Position numbers and translations under genes: made by a program. The notes under the pieces are model-generated. The model saw only the letters and a list, made by a program, of their open reading frames with translations. It was not told the DNA's origin and did no database searches. From the NCBI GenBank assembly GCA_018873225.1, contig JAEILZ010000001.1, forward strand, positions 5,828,001 to 5,892,000: a stretch of 64,000 nucleotides of DNA, given 5' to 3'. Every line of letters starts with the position of its first letter. Position 1 is the first letter of the stretch. This stretch comes from [Phialemoniopsis] sp. UDSM-2020 (taxonomy: Eukaryota; Ascomycota; Sordariomycetes; Thyridiales; Thyridiaceae). This document shows positions 20,200 to 30,113 of this stretch, in pieces.

Positions 20200-21811
20200 T
20201 CACAGCTCGATAAAGTCTTTTTGCGTTGCAAAGTCGAGGTCGGGGCCATCGTCTTCGCCAATGAACTCCTCGACCTCGTCCGAGTCGACGTCGTTGCTGT
20301 CGACAGACTCTCCGTCGTCGTCACTCGACACATCCTCCATCTCCTGGTCGCCGCCTTCGCGCGCGTTCTTCCGGAGGACGCTTGCCCTCTCCCTGTGTAG
20401 CAGCTTACAGCCCTTTGTCTTACAAACGCCGGTATTGCTAAAGTCGGGACACTCAAACACGTGGCGGTCGGGGCACGAGGCGCCCTTGTCGCAGTAGCCG
20501 TAGATGCCAAAGGGGCGGCAAACGGGGGCACCGGGGGAGACGTTAGTAGCATGGGTAAATCGGCAGCTGGGGTTTGTGCAGTTGCCCTTTGCAAAATGTA
20601 AACACGCTGGGGTACGTTCGGGGGTGAGGTCGTGCGAGAGATCGCATGCGTCGCCAGTGGGGCATTCGCCCTTGGCCAAGAAGTCCTTGCAGACGGCGAC
20701 CTTTGCAGGATCGTGAATGTATCGGCACATGGGGCCTTTGTGGCAGGAACCTATAGATAGTTTGCTGTGGTTAGTACTGTTCGGCCGAGCGTGCTTCTGA
20801 GCCCGAAGCGCCGAACTGAGGGTTGTACGAGGTGGGACGAGGAAGCTACCAGTTGTTGAGAAGAGTTTGCAAGGCTCTTCGACCTTGTTGACGACGCCGG
20901 ATTGACTAGAAGGGGGCCACCCTGTCAGTGCTGCACAAGCTTGGTGGGAAGTGACATACCGTTGGGCCTTGACGATGCCTTGACGGTAAAGGTTGCCATG
21001 TTTGCTGCGGTAAAACTTGACGCCGCCGACATTGGCCATCTTCGGGGTTGCACTGAGAGCGTTATCGTCACCTTGAAATTGGTGAGACGTGTTCGCAAAA
21101 GGACCTTGAAGTGTAGACAAACCAGGGACTCGAACGAGTTTGCTGCCGTTCTTGACAACGTAGAATCGGACTCCCTCGACGACGACTTCGTAGGGCTTCG
21201 TCACAGCATCGTCGCTGGGTACACGAGGGGCGCTTGCCGTCGCAGTAGTCTTGAAGTGCGACAAGAGCTTGGTTCGCTCTCGGTCGTCGGTCCGCTGTCG
21301 CTTCTGTTGTCGGGTCTGCTCTATCGCCTTGAGACGCGCCTGGCTCTCCTTTTCGTAGACGTTGGAATTGATGAGCTGCAGGTGGCGGTCGCTCTTGGTC
21401 ACCCAGGAGGATGACGAAGCGTCGGATGCGGCGCCAGACTCGACGTCGGATTTCGGCTGTGTCGCGCCGTTGAGGACGAGGGTTCGGTGGCGGTGAGGCG
21501 TGGGCTTGCCGACTCGATAACCTCGAGGCTGGAAGTGGCCGCCTCCACGATATCGGCTAGCTTCTTCTTGGTTGTCAATGCTGTGCTTCATCAAGCGGTC
21601 AGGTGCGGAAACCGTACGGTGTTGAGAATGCTGATGTTGGGGCGCCGCAGGGGCGAACCCTGCTTGTTGGTTCTTACGACGGTTGATCTGGCCTGCAAAA
21701 GTGAGCGTTAGTAGGGCGATGAGGGACTTTCGCAAAAAAGAGGACAAAGAGGGAGTGCATACCAGCAAGTTGGCTGATCCTAGCCAGCATTTCCTGCTCT
21801 TCAGTAGACAT
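20200..21811 (-). CDS. Five-CCCH zinc-finger RNA-binding protein (ZC3H3/Red5-like)
   Basis: 462 aa in four exons: 21811-21763, 21692-20960, 20905-20850 and 20750-20200. The introns are 21693-21762 (branch ACTAAC), 20906-20959 and 20751-20849. The start ATG at 21811 gives MSTEEQEMLARISQLAGQINRRKN. The C-terminal half has five CCCH fingers in tandem: three close to C-x8-C-x5-C-x3-H, the third and fifth with x4 in the middle (CTNPSCRFTH and CKTKGCKLLH). A very acidic tail follows. The architecture matches animal ZC3H3 and, by inference, S. pombe Red5, nuclear proteins linked to poly(A) RNA export and RNA surveillance. Intron 3 splits finger 1 between its first and second Cys. Introns 2 and 3 are multiples of three and stop-free, so retention would keep the frame. 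The gene is divergent from TFIIF beta. Confidence 0.88.
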
Positions 21812-22336
21812 CTTTGCACGACGGTTCAATACGCTCAGAAATGGGCCAGCGGAAAGAGTATCGAGTATGCAAGGTCACTACGGTGATGTTCTCTTTGTAG
21901 GTGAGAAAGAGGCAGATCTGAAATGGTGGGTGATGAGTTGGAGAAGAGGAAGAAGAAGAAGAGTGACCGCCACGATTGAAGAGAGGCAAAATCTAAAGCC
22001 AAAAGAAAACACGCGCGCGCTTAAGCTTTTGTTTGGCTGTGACGTACCAAGGTCGGTGCTTATGTAAGGTCGCCTAGTTCGGATCGCGGTCTACCACCTT
22101 CAGAGGTGCCCACTCATTCATTGCCTTGCCTACTGCTGCCCGTCCAGTTGTGGGTGAACATTAGACCACTTCACCTCTTTGTTCACCTTTTCAAGTTCTT
22201 TGATGGTGCAATTGTTCACCCCATGTTTCCGACCCATCTCCCACAATTAAAAGGCTGGTCGTGACGAAGTGAAAGGCGTGCCGCGACAGATCGCAAACTC
22301 CACATCTCTCGTCATCAAGGGAAGCACCCAGCAGCC
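21812..22336. promoter_or_regulatory. Divergent promoter of the CCCH and TFIIF beta genes
   Basis: A 525-bp region between two divergent start codons. The heptamer GTTCACC occurs at 22181-22187 and 22214-22220 and inverted at 22152-22158, with the related CTTCACC at 22169-22175. All lie 115-185 bp upstream of the TFIIF beta ATG. No coding content. Confidence 0.5.
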
Positions 22337-23663
22337 ATGGCCGACGCGGTTCAGATCAAGGCCTCGCCTGACGCCGAGGGTAACTCGCCTATGCCCATGC
22401 CCATGGAGGAGGACATCTACGAGGATGCGGGCGATCTCGAGTTCTACGACAATAGCCAGCCCAACGACCCAAATGATACCATGTACCTCGCCCGCGTGCC
22501 GCAGTACGTCTTTGAGGCCTGGGACAAGCTCGATGACGACGCCGAGATTCAAATCGGTACCATTCGACATTGGTTCGAACCTGGAAAAGACGGTACCCCA
22601 GACTCGACAAAGGTAAGCTCCCAACGACTCGGCGCACCATAACCCGTGACGCAGCGCATAACTAACTGGCATGTTTCCCTTTCTCTTACAGCCTCGGATG
22701 AGACTGCTGCTCAGAAGCGATCTAGGCAACCACCAAGGCATTCCCAAAGAGTACGAGCTCGAGACACAGCCGGCCACGATCAAGAGCACCTTTATCTTCA
22801 ACGAGCGAGATCTGCCCGGTTACAAGGCGCGCAACAAGGTTCGGGCGGAGGCGGCCGCAGCCGGTATCCCGGCGCACTTGCTGCGACAGAAAGAGCGGGA
22901 GAACAAGCCCGAGGAGAATCACAGCCACGGCCGCCGACGAGGACGGAGGCAGGAGTACTTCCGCAAGGCTATTCCAAGTAAGCCCAGCTCCGTTCCTATA
23001 CTACCAATACTGGCCCAGATACTGACATGCATTAGAAAAAACGGCCATCGCGGGTCGGATCAAGCACGAGATGAACTGCGCGCCGGTCAAGAACCCAGAG
23101 TCCGACTTCATCCTGAACATGCGGGCTATTGAGGCTATGAAACCCAAGAAGTCTGTCGAGTTTGGTGAACTCAAGTCGGGATCTCGCATCATGCCCGGCT
23201 CCATCACGGCGCACGAGAGCAGCTTCAACTTTATCGTAAGTGATGCCCTTTTGCAGGCTCTCTTCACCTCACAAGATTGCATTGCTGACTTCGCTCATAG
23301 AAAACCGCCCCTGCGCCGCCCAAGGTCAAGAAGACGGAGCTCAAGACGGCTCGTATGCCTGAGAACGAGCTGTACGACGAGATCTTCAGGGCGTTTACCG
23401 AGTTCAACTACTACTCCCTCAAGGCCCTGCGGCAAAAGATCCCGCAGCCTGAGATCTACCTGCGCCAGACTCTCGAGAAGGTGGCGGATCTGCATCGGAG
23501 CGGTCCGTTTGCGAACCACTGGCAGCTGAAGCCGGAGCACCGCAGGAACGATTCCAAGGCGGACCAGACTGTGGCGCCCGTCTCGGCCGTCGATGCCGAT
23601 GCCGATATGGACGGCGAGGATGACGATGCTGACATCAAGATGGAGGATGTCATGCCGTCCTGA
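22337..23663 (+). CDS. tfg2: Transcription initiation factor IIF subunit beta (Tfg2/RAP30)
   Basis: 374 aa in four exons: 22337-22612, 22692-22978, 23037-23235 and 23301-23663. The introns (22613-22691, 22979-23036, 23236-23300) have GTAAG donors, RCTRAC branch sites and YAG acceptors. TFIIF binds RNA polymerase II and stabilises the pre-initiation complex in the nucleus. An acidic N terminus is followed by the dimerisation barrel (MYLARVPQYVFEAWDKLDDD, then PRMRLLLRSDLGNHQGIPKEYEL). Next come a linker with a basic HGRRRGRRQEYFRKAIPKK stretch and the C-terminal winged helix (LYDEIFRAFTEFNYYSLKAL...LRQTLEKVADLHRSGPFANHWQL). The tail is acidic. The length is typical of fungal Tfg2. The HAD phosphatase gene follows 331 bp downstream on the same strand. 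Confidence 0.95.
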
Positions 23664-23994
23664 GGGATGGATTGGGAGGAGCAGTCCCCCAAGGGTTAAG
23701 ATATCATGAAAAGTAGTTTCCTCGACTGGGAAAGGCATGTGCTGTATGATTAGACGGCGTTTTGAGAACGATTCGTACTCTGGGAATATAAATATGATAC
23801 CCTTAAAACAAAATCGAGGACACTCCTGCATTGAAAACAATTCCCACAAACGTGTACGCCGCAGGCAGTCTTGAATGTTGGCATTGTCCGGGGCTCGGTT
23901 CTCCCCACATTTCCAGACTTTACCCATTACATCATTGCCTCTGTCTCCTTCCATCGCAAAATATTTCACCACATACACAAATGATCGGACGACC
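23664..23994. other. Short intergenic region, TFG2 3' flank / HAD promoter
   Basis: 331 bp. An in-frame upstream ATG for the HAD gene lies here at 23875. AT-rich at 23790-23850, consistent with a 3' end region. Confidence 0.5.
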
Positions 23995-24915
23995 ATGCAC
24001 GTAATACTAGATTTTGACGGCACAGTCACCCGCCGCGACACCATCGCCACCATCGCGACCCTGGGCCTGGAGCACCAGCAGGCCACGCGCGGGGTCGACC
24101 TGGGCCCGGCCTGGGCCGATATTCTGAAGCGGTACGGCGCCGACTACAAGGCCTACTGCGACGGGGCGGTGGCAGCCGAGCACCGCACGGAGGTTGCGCA
24201 CGAGGTCGCCTTCCAGCGCGGGCTGCGCGACCTCGACGATGCGTCAGTTGACCGCGTTGCTGAGTCCGGGATCTTCCACGGCGACTTCGCCGCGCCGGGG
24301 AACCTGCGGCGTCTCGGGCGGGAAGCGGTGCGGCAGGGCCGCGTCCAGGTGCGGGACGGGCTCGCGGGCTTTGTGGACCGGGTGTACCGCCGCCAAGGGG
24401 CGCCGTCGAGGGTGTCTGTGCTGTCGGTGAGCTGGTCGGCCGAGTTTGTCAGCGGGGTGGTGTCGTGCGCGGCGGGAGCGCATGGCGAGACGATCCGGGT
24501 GGTGGCCAATGATATCACGGACGAAGGGCTGATCAGGGGACCTGCGTGGGTGTGTGGCAGGCACACGGAGGGGCAGACGCTGGCGACGAGCGAGGACAAG
24601 CTTACGGCCATGGGACTTGTGGTCAGCGAGGCAAGGCAGGAAGGGGATGAGGCAGAGGACGAAGTTCATGTGTACATGGGCGACTCGACGACGGACCTCG
24701 AGTGCCTACTCGCTGCGACGCGGGGCGTAGTCATGGCTGACGATGCGCAGAGCAAGTTGCTCGTTTCACTGCGGCGGATGGGCTTCGAGACGCCGCATGC
24801 TGGTGAAGTAGGGACATGGGCTGGCGACAAGACGATGCCGTGGGCGAGGGACTACAACGAGATTGCGGCGTTGTTTGAGAGGGAAGGGTTGCTGCCTCGG
24901 GAGGAGGGTGGGTGA
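23995..24915 (+). CDS. HAD-superfamily phosphatase (phosphoserine phosphatase-like, Cto1-type)
   Basis: 306 aa, intronless. Motif I is at the extreme N terminus (MHVILDFDGTVTRRD), so the DxDGT nucleophile is within ten residues of the start. Motif II is the Ser of VSVLSVSWS, and motif IV is MGDSTTDLECLL, which binds Mg2+. The cap is of the helical C1 type. It resembles the fungal family that includes S. cerevisiae YNL010W (CTO1) and bacterial HAD phosphatases related to phosphoserine phosphatase and MtnX. The substrate is not known. A longer form could begin at an in-frame ATG at 23875, adding 40 Ser/Thr/Arg-containing residues that could act as an organelle-targeting peptide; the shorter start matches the family better. 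Confidence 0.85.
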   Translation: MHVILDFDGTVTRRDTIATIATLGLEHQQATRGVDLGPAWADILKRYGADYKAYCDGAVAAEHRTEVAHEVAFQRGLRDLDDASVDRVAESGIFHGDFAAPGNLRRLGREAVRQGRVQVRDGLAGFVDRVYRRQGAPSRVSVLSVSWSAEFVSGVVSCAAGAHGETIRVVANDITDEGLIRGPAWVCGRHTEGQTLATSEDKLTAMGLVVSEARQEGDEAEDEVHVYMGDSTTDLECLLAATRGVVMADDAQSKLLVSLRRMGFETPHAGEVGTWAGDKTMPWARDYNEIAALFEREGLLPREEGG

Positions 24916-25320
24916 GATCCCTTTTCCATGGCGATGGCTTGGCTACATGGACATGTCGGTGATGACCGCGTACCTGCAAACTATGGTATGAGATGCCGAC
25001 TCAGTCGTCCCTTGTACAAGCACAAAACGTCCACGCACAAACACTTGGCTTCCTCTTCTGCTCCCCGTTGGTCTTTGTCGTGCCCTGAGGCGCGGACAGT
25101 GAAGACCGCAACAATCAACTCCTGGCACAAAGAGCATTGTGAGCTTTCTATTCACAAGGAGACAAGGAGAGGAACTTTTCCATATAAGCTCTTGGAATCA
25201 TTCCACCCATGGCTCAAGCAACTTCCTATAGTCTCAATTCCTCCATATTCAAAGTCCATCGTCTCCCACATATCCCATTCTGACCTCCCAGACTCCATCA
25301 CAAGACATACGAGACACACA
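24916..25320. other. Intergenic, promoter of the small gene at 25321
   Basis: 405 bp without a gene. A TATA-like TATAAG is at 25183-25188, and a pyrimidine/CA-rich leader follows to the ATG. Confidence 0.5.
25183..25188 (+). promoter_or_regulatory. TATA-like element
   Basis: CATATAAGCT, 133-138 bp upstream of the 25321 start codon. TATA-type promoters in fungi often mark regulated genes. Position alone supports this. Confidence 0.3.
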
Positions 25321-25626
25321 ATGTGCATCTACCAACTCCTCCTCTTCACCGAGTGCGACCATATAGTGTGGCTCGCAGTCGATTCGTATTGCGAGAAGGC
25401 CTTTGAAGCCGCCGGCTGCGACGCCGTCCACAGCCACCCTTTGCGAACCCTCCGCATCGAGGGCTGCTGCCGGGGGTGCCAGGGCAAGGAAGAGGGCCGC
25501 CGCAAGGGAGGAGAGACTAAGCTACTTAAGCAAGACTGCGAGGCGCTGAAGCAGAAAGTGGAGGGCCTGCAGGAACGTTTTGGCATCAGTGGTAAGAAGC
25601 AGAACAGGGAGAGCCAGAGTGCCTAG
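25321..25626 (+). CDS. Small uncharacterised Cys-containing protein, 101 aa
   Basis: 101 aa, no intron, starting MCIYQLLLFTECDHIVW. This kind of start (MCI-x-x-x-x-x-FTECxH) is common in a fungal-specific group of short uncharacterised proteins. Cysteines are concentrated in the first 65 residues (Cys2, Cys12, then CEK, GCD and GCCRGC). The remainder is a charged, predicted coiled coil (LLKQDCEALKQKVEGLQERFG). There is no signal peptide; the hydrophobic patch at 5-18 is short and contains charges. A metal-binding N-terminal module is inference. It is tail to tail with another MC-starting small protein gene 270 bp downstream. The in-frame sequence upstream of this ATG is not conserved-looking, so I place the start here. 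Confidence 0.65.
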   Translation: MCIYQLLLFTECDHIVWLAVDSYCEKAFEAAGCDAVHSHPLRTLRIEGCCRGCQGKEEGRRKGGETKLLKQDCEALKQKVEGLQERFGISGKKQNRESQSA

Positions 25627-25896
25627 GCACCAGCACTAGGCGCCATAACACCATCTAGTAGCATTTCATAGCTTTGAGTAAAGTGAAAAGCTGTTGGCAA
25701 AGAATCATACGGCTCTATCTCACAGAGTTACACAGTCTCGAAGAGCAATCAAGCCAAGCAACTAATATCATCCTCTGTGATATGCAAATGCCGACCCAAC
25801 CCCTGAAACCGACACCATCCCCCATCCCAGCACACCCTCTTCTCCCACCCTCCCGTTCCTCTACAACCCTCCTCGAGAGAAGCAGACAGCCTCTCC

Positions 25897-26484
25897 TCAC
25901 ATAACACAACACCAGAACTCAACCCCATAACTCGCCCGGTCCGGCCCCGTGCCCCACCGCAAGCCGTTGCGCACCCGGACGATCATCCGCACCTCGTCCC
26001 GGTCGTAGAATCCGTGCAAATCGTGCACGGGACACCCCGAATCGACGGCCCGGTACATCTGTGGTGCCAGTGTCGCCCTCGCCGAGGGGTTTCTGATTCC
26101 TTGTCCCTCAGCTGCTACAGCATGTGTGTGTAACTCCGGGGTCGATCTCGTCAGGTACGGCACCAGCGCCGCTGCTCCTTGGCTGGGCCCGCGATACGGC
26201 ACGAGGGCTTGCTGCTGCGACGGGGAGGGTGAGGCTGCGGCTGGTGTGCCGTAGCCGTAGTTGTAGTCATAGTTGTAGGGGTAGCCAGGCGGTGTCAACG
26301 GCTGCGTTTGTCCCTGCTGCGGGTAAGGTGACGAGGGGGCGGCGTACATCGTAGGAGTTGTCGTGTCATTGTCGTTGAAAAACGTCGGACACGAGTTGAA
26401 GCCCCGTCCGGGTGCACAGCGGTGCGTAATGCGAAGCCAGCGGCAGTGGCAGCGCGGGTGGGTGTAGTAGGCCGTTCTGCACAT
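25897..26484 (-). CDS. Small uncharacterised Cys-rich-N-terminus protein, 195 aa
   Basis: 195 aa, no intron. The ATG at 26484 gives MCRTAYYTHPRCHCRWLRITHRC, a start type (C...YY...C-x-C-x8-C, then a later C) that recurs among fungal-specific uncharacterised proteins. A Pro/Gln/Tyr-rich middle (about residues 30-110, with YPYNYDYNYGYG) looks disordered. The C-terminal third is better ordered (DSGCPVHDLHGFYDRDEVRMIV) and ends in CC near the terminus. Spacing of the N-terminal Cys and His residues would suit a zinc knot; this is inference. There is no secretion signal. Convergent with the 101-aa gene. Confidence 0.65.
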   Translation of the reverse strand: MCRTAYYTHPRCHCRWLRITHRCAPGRGFNSCPTFFNDNDTTTPTMYAAPSSPYPQQGQTQPLTPPGYPYNYDYNYGYGTPAAASPSPSQQQALVPYRGPSQGAAALVPYLTRSTPELHTHAVAAEGQGIRNPSARATLAPQMYRAVDSGCPVHDLHGFYDRDEVRMIVRVRNGLRWGTGPDRASYGVEFWCCVM

Positions 26485-27471
26485 GCTTCCTCTTGGGTGC
26501 TTGCTCTTTCGGCGTGGTGTTCTTGAGGTATCGATGAGAACGTGAGACAAATTAAAGGATTTCAGGACATTGCTTCTAGGAAGACGATAGACAAATGTGA
26601 TTGTGTTGATCGATTTACAAAGGGCAGGTACATTGGTGAGAGAGTTCAAGGTCGTGACGTGCCACCTAATCGTCGGGACCTTTGGTCGCGTTTGTGGACC
26701 GGGTCACGTATGTCTTGCGTTGAGTTGGTGGAATCACTAGGTATCTCGGTGGTTTGGTTGACAAGGTGAAGTAGCTTTCAAAAACAGCAGCCTCTTCGAC
26801 GGTCTCGTGAAATAACGAATAGTGACAAGTGACCTAGGTGAAGAGAAAGTGGTCAAAGTGTGGCTACCCAAGCCTCAGACTGCCATGTATGCTACTCGAA
26901 GAGCAACCAAGCCGCTCAAAAGCAGGAATATAGTAGTGTCAGCGTTTATGAGGTCTAAGGTACCTCCATGTTCACCAAGAGGAGAGCCATATTCCTTTCG
27001 AAACGGCATGAGTGAGTCGTCAGCTACGAAAAGCCAAGTCCAGCGCGGGAGGCACAGACAGACACCACCTTGAAGTCTAACTAGGCTATATCACTAATAC
27101 GAAAGCATGTCTATTTGCAAGTCTACAGTATCAGAAATAGTAATGGATGTATCAGGTTGTGACAAGTTCTTCGAAGTTTCGTGGACTATGGGATTCTCTA
27201 GCAACACCATGGCCTCGACCACACTTAAGCCTGGGGATGTGGCTAGCTACAGGCGGAGCATCATCACACTTGAATCACAGTGTACACATGCATTCAATCC
27301 ACCCGGTAGACAGCAATTAGTTTCACGAGCCATCTCACATTCCTTATTTTGACCGTTCTATATGTAGCGAAACCCCTTCGGAGATGTTAAGCCCCTTTTC
27401 ACCATCCCTTCCTAGTGATGCAGCATTACTTGGAATCATACACCATATCTCATGACTGACTCCCCTGTCCT
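26485..27471. other. Intergenic region
   Basis: About 1 kb between the start of the 195-aa gene and the end of eIF3d. No coding or structural signal recognised. Confidence 0.5.
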
Positions 27472-29365
27472 TTACTCCTCGCCCTCCTCCTCCACACCAG
27501 CGGGACCCTCATCCTCGCCGTCGTCCTCGAAGCTGCCGGTAGGCACCTCGTACAGCCGCAGGATCGACTTGTTGGGGTCCTTGACGAGCACAAACTTGGC
27601 GTCGTCGCTGCTGCCGCTCTTGAGGCACATGTCGGCGATGGTGCGCACGATGCCCCAGCCGTTGGACAGCGACAGGTTCATCTGGTTGGCGAAGTCGCGC
27701 GGCTTCCAGCCCACGACGCCCAGGATGACGTGCTTGTCGTTGGACTTGGGGTTGGCGCGCGAGACGAAACTGTAAAGACAAAGAATGTTAGCATGTACTT
27801 CGTGCGTGGGCAGTGAGCGCGAGGGAGAAAAAAAGACATACCCGAGCTTCATGACGTCCGCCTTGGCTAGCAAGCTCTGGACGGTCCACCGGGCCAGCTT
27901 GCACGAGTTGTTCTTCATCTCGGTGGCGACGACGGCACCGCGCTGGCTGACGAGCTTGGCGCGCCAGTCGAGCGCGCCGCCCGAGCCCTGGGCCTTGCTG
28001 TCGAACTCGTTGAGCGCCTTGATCGTCATGAACTGGTCCTCGCCGCTGAGGGCGTTCTTCTGCACGGCGTCGAGCTCCGTCCTGACGACCAGGTACACGG
28101 GCTCCTCGTCGTTGGTCGACAGGTCGAAGCGCCTGTACTTGTAGGCCTTGGAGGCGGCGGGCACCGTCTCGTCGCTGGCGCTGTAGAAGGGGTTGTCGTG
28201 CGCCATGGTGACCTTGGCGCTGTCCGACTCGAGCACGACCTGGTTGGAGAAGTTGTGGTTGATGTAGGTGGCCTCCTCGGCCAGGGCCGGGGGCTGGTTG
28301 AGGCTGTCCTTGCTACCCTCGGAAGCCTCGAGGGGCGCGTCGGCGGCGTTCTCGTTGACGGTGACCATGTCGAGCGCGGCGTTATCGCGCTTGTCAATGA
28401 ACACCTTGTTGCCCTGGCGGACAATGACGATATCCCACGAGTAGACGGAGCGGGGGGCGCACATCAGCATGGACAGGACGCTATCCGTCGCAAAGATGGT
28501 GGCCTCGTCCTTTTCGGCCAGGTCCTGGATGACGGGGTCGGACGAGGTGGTGACGTTGTAGGCGGCGCGGTCGATGGGCGTCAGCTTGCGCTCGGCCGTC
28601 CTGACCGGGGCCTTGTCGTAGCTGCGGTCGTAGTAGTACAGGAAACCGTACGAGTCGATGTCCTCGCCCTCGCCGCCGTCGAGGTTCAGCTTGCCCAGAC
28701 GGTTGAAGTCAATCTCCTCCAGCAGCTTCCAGTCGGCCTTGATGTTGATCGAAGCGTCGCGGTTGCGCTGCGGCTTGTCGTAGTCCTTCCAGCCGAAGCG
28801 CCGACCGCCCCTACCGCCGGCGTTGTTGCGACCACCGCCGCGGCCGCCGTCGTAGCCGCCGCCGTACTGCTGCTGGCGGCCACCGGTGCGCTGGAACTGG
28901 TTGCGGCCGCCTCCGCGGGTGTCGCCCCGGGCGCCGCGCTGGCCGCGGCCTCGGGTGAAGATGGCGCCGCGGCCGAAGCGAGTCTTGCCGGTGTCGCGGG
29001 TGTTGGAGACGACGGAGAAGGAGGCCTCGTCCTCGGCCTGCTGGGGGACGGCGAAAAGGGAGACGCTGCCGGCGCCGTAAACCTGTTGATCTGTTGTAGG
29101 GGGTCGGTTAGCACTCCTGACAATATGCCATGTGAACAACCCTTCCGCGCTCACCTCTGTTGAAGCGGTTGTACTGCTGGCGGCCGCCGCGACCGTCACG
29201 GCCATCCTTGCTGTCGGTAGTCCAGTCGGCCATGCGACCGAGCTTGTCGCCCTTGGAGAAAGGAGCGTAGGGCACGCCGTCGAGGGTGGTCTCGGTGGTG
29301 GCGGCGGGTCCCCAGCCCTCACCGTCGGGGAGGGCGGAGATGATGTCCGCGAGAGAAGCCGACAT
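27472..29365 (-). CDS. eif3d: Eukaryotic translation initiation factor 3 subunit D
   Basis: 585 aa in three exons: 29365-29155, 29090-27842 and 27769-27472. Intron 1 (29091-29154) has branch GCTAAC and acceptor CAG. A second CAG 8 nt downstream would shift the frame, so the upstream one is used, giving [10 protein letters not shown]. Intron 2 is 27770-27841 (GTATGT, GCTAAC, CAG). eIF3d sits at the mRNA exit side of the 40S-bound eIF3 complex and, in animals, binds the cap of selected mRNAs. The N terminus ([21 protein letters not shown]) is followed by an RGG-rich stretch at about residues 95-160, then the conserved core ([58 protein letters not shown], and [34 protein letters not shown]). 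The tail is acidic. Length matches fungal orthologues. Confidence 0.95.
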
Positions 29366-30113
29366 TTTGCCTGATCCGTTTATCGCGATGGAACACGGTT
29401 CGAGATGTCGATTCCGATGTCGTGGAGCAAAAGTTCGCGGTGCCACTTGTTCCTTGGTGGGCTGGAGAAATTCAACTCGAAAATCGAAATAATTCGTTGG
29501 TGGGGTGTTGTGGGGCATCACCGCCCTCCTTTGCCGCCTTTGTGTGCGTCAGTGAGCGGCCAGCTTTGGGCAGCTGACGCCAACTGCCACCTCTCAGTGA
29601 CATACCAAACACTTCACATGTCATCGTTGGGCTTCTCCTTTTTTGAGTTCATTCTTGAGTTCACTCATCCTAGGTTTACTTAATCGTTTTTACAAGGGTT
29701 GGCTCAAATGTTTGATTATTCATAATGCTGACTTTGATTTCTACGCTCTTTGGAGCTAAGAGCATCTCTCAAAGGTCTTGATGCTCAATGCCTATCCTGT
29801 GATTCGTCTCGTAGAATGCTACGACGCAATATCCAATGTGTGTATGCTATGCCTTTCGTGCTGCTTTGCTCATCAAAGGCTCAACGCCCACCCGTAACGC
29901 CATACTTTTCTAGGAAAACCCAAGAACCAAAACAAGAAGAATCGGTGGTGTGATACGTCTGTCCATCTTAGAGCCAGGAAGACAGTCTATGTACATGATG
30001 AGACGCAACACACAGATGTGTGTATGTATATGCATTTTTTTTATCGTAAAAAGGAAAAGCGCATGCTTTTGTCGTCAAAGTCACACGCTAGGGAGCGAGC
30101 GAAAAGCATCAAT
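29366..30113. other. Intergenic, eIF3d promoter and transporter 3' flank
   Basis: 748 bp. No gene seen. AT-rich around 29690-30060. Confidence 0.5.

Noticed and set aside
28198..29163. 321-codon plus-strand ORF opposite eIF3d
   Set aside because: Antisense shadow with Val/Ala-rich low complexity.
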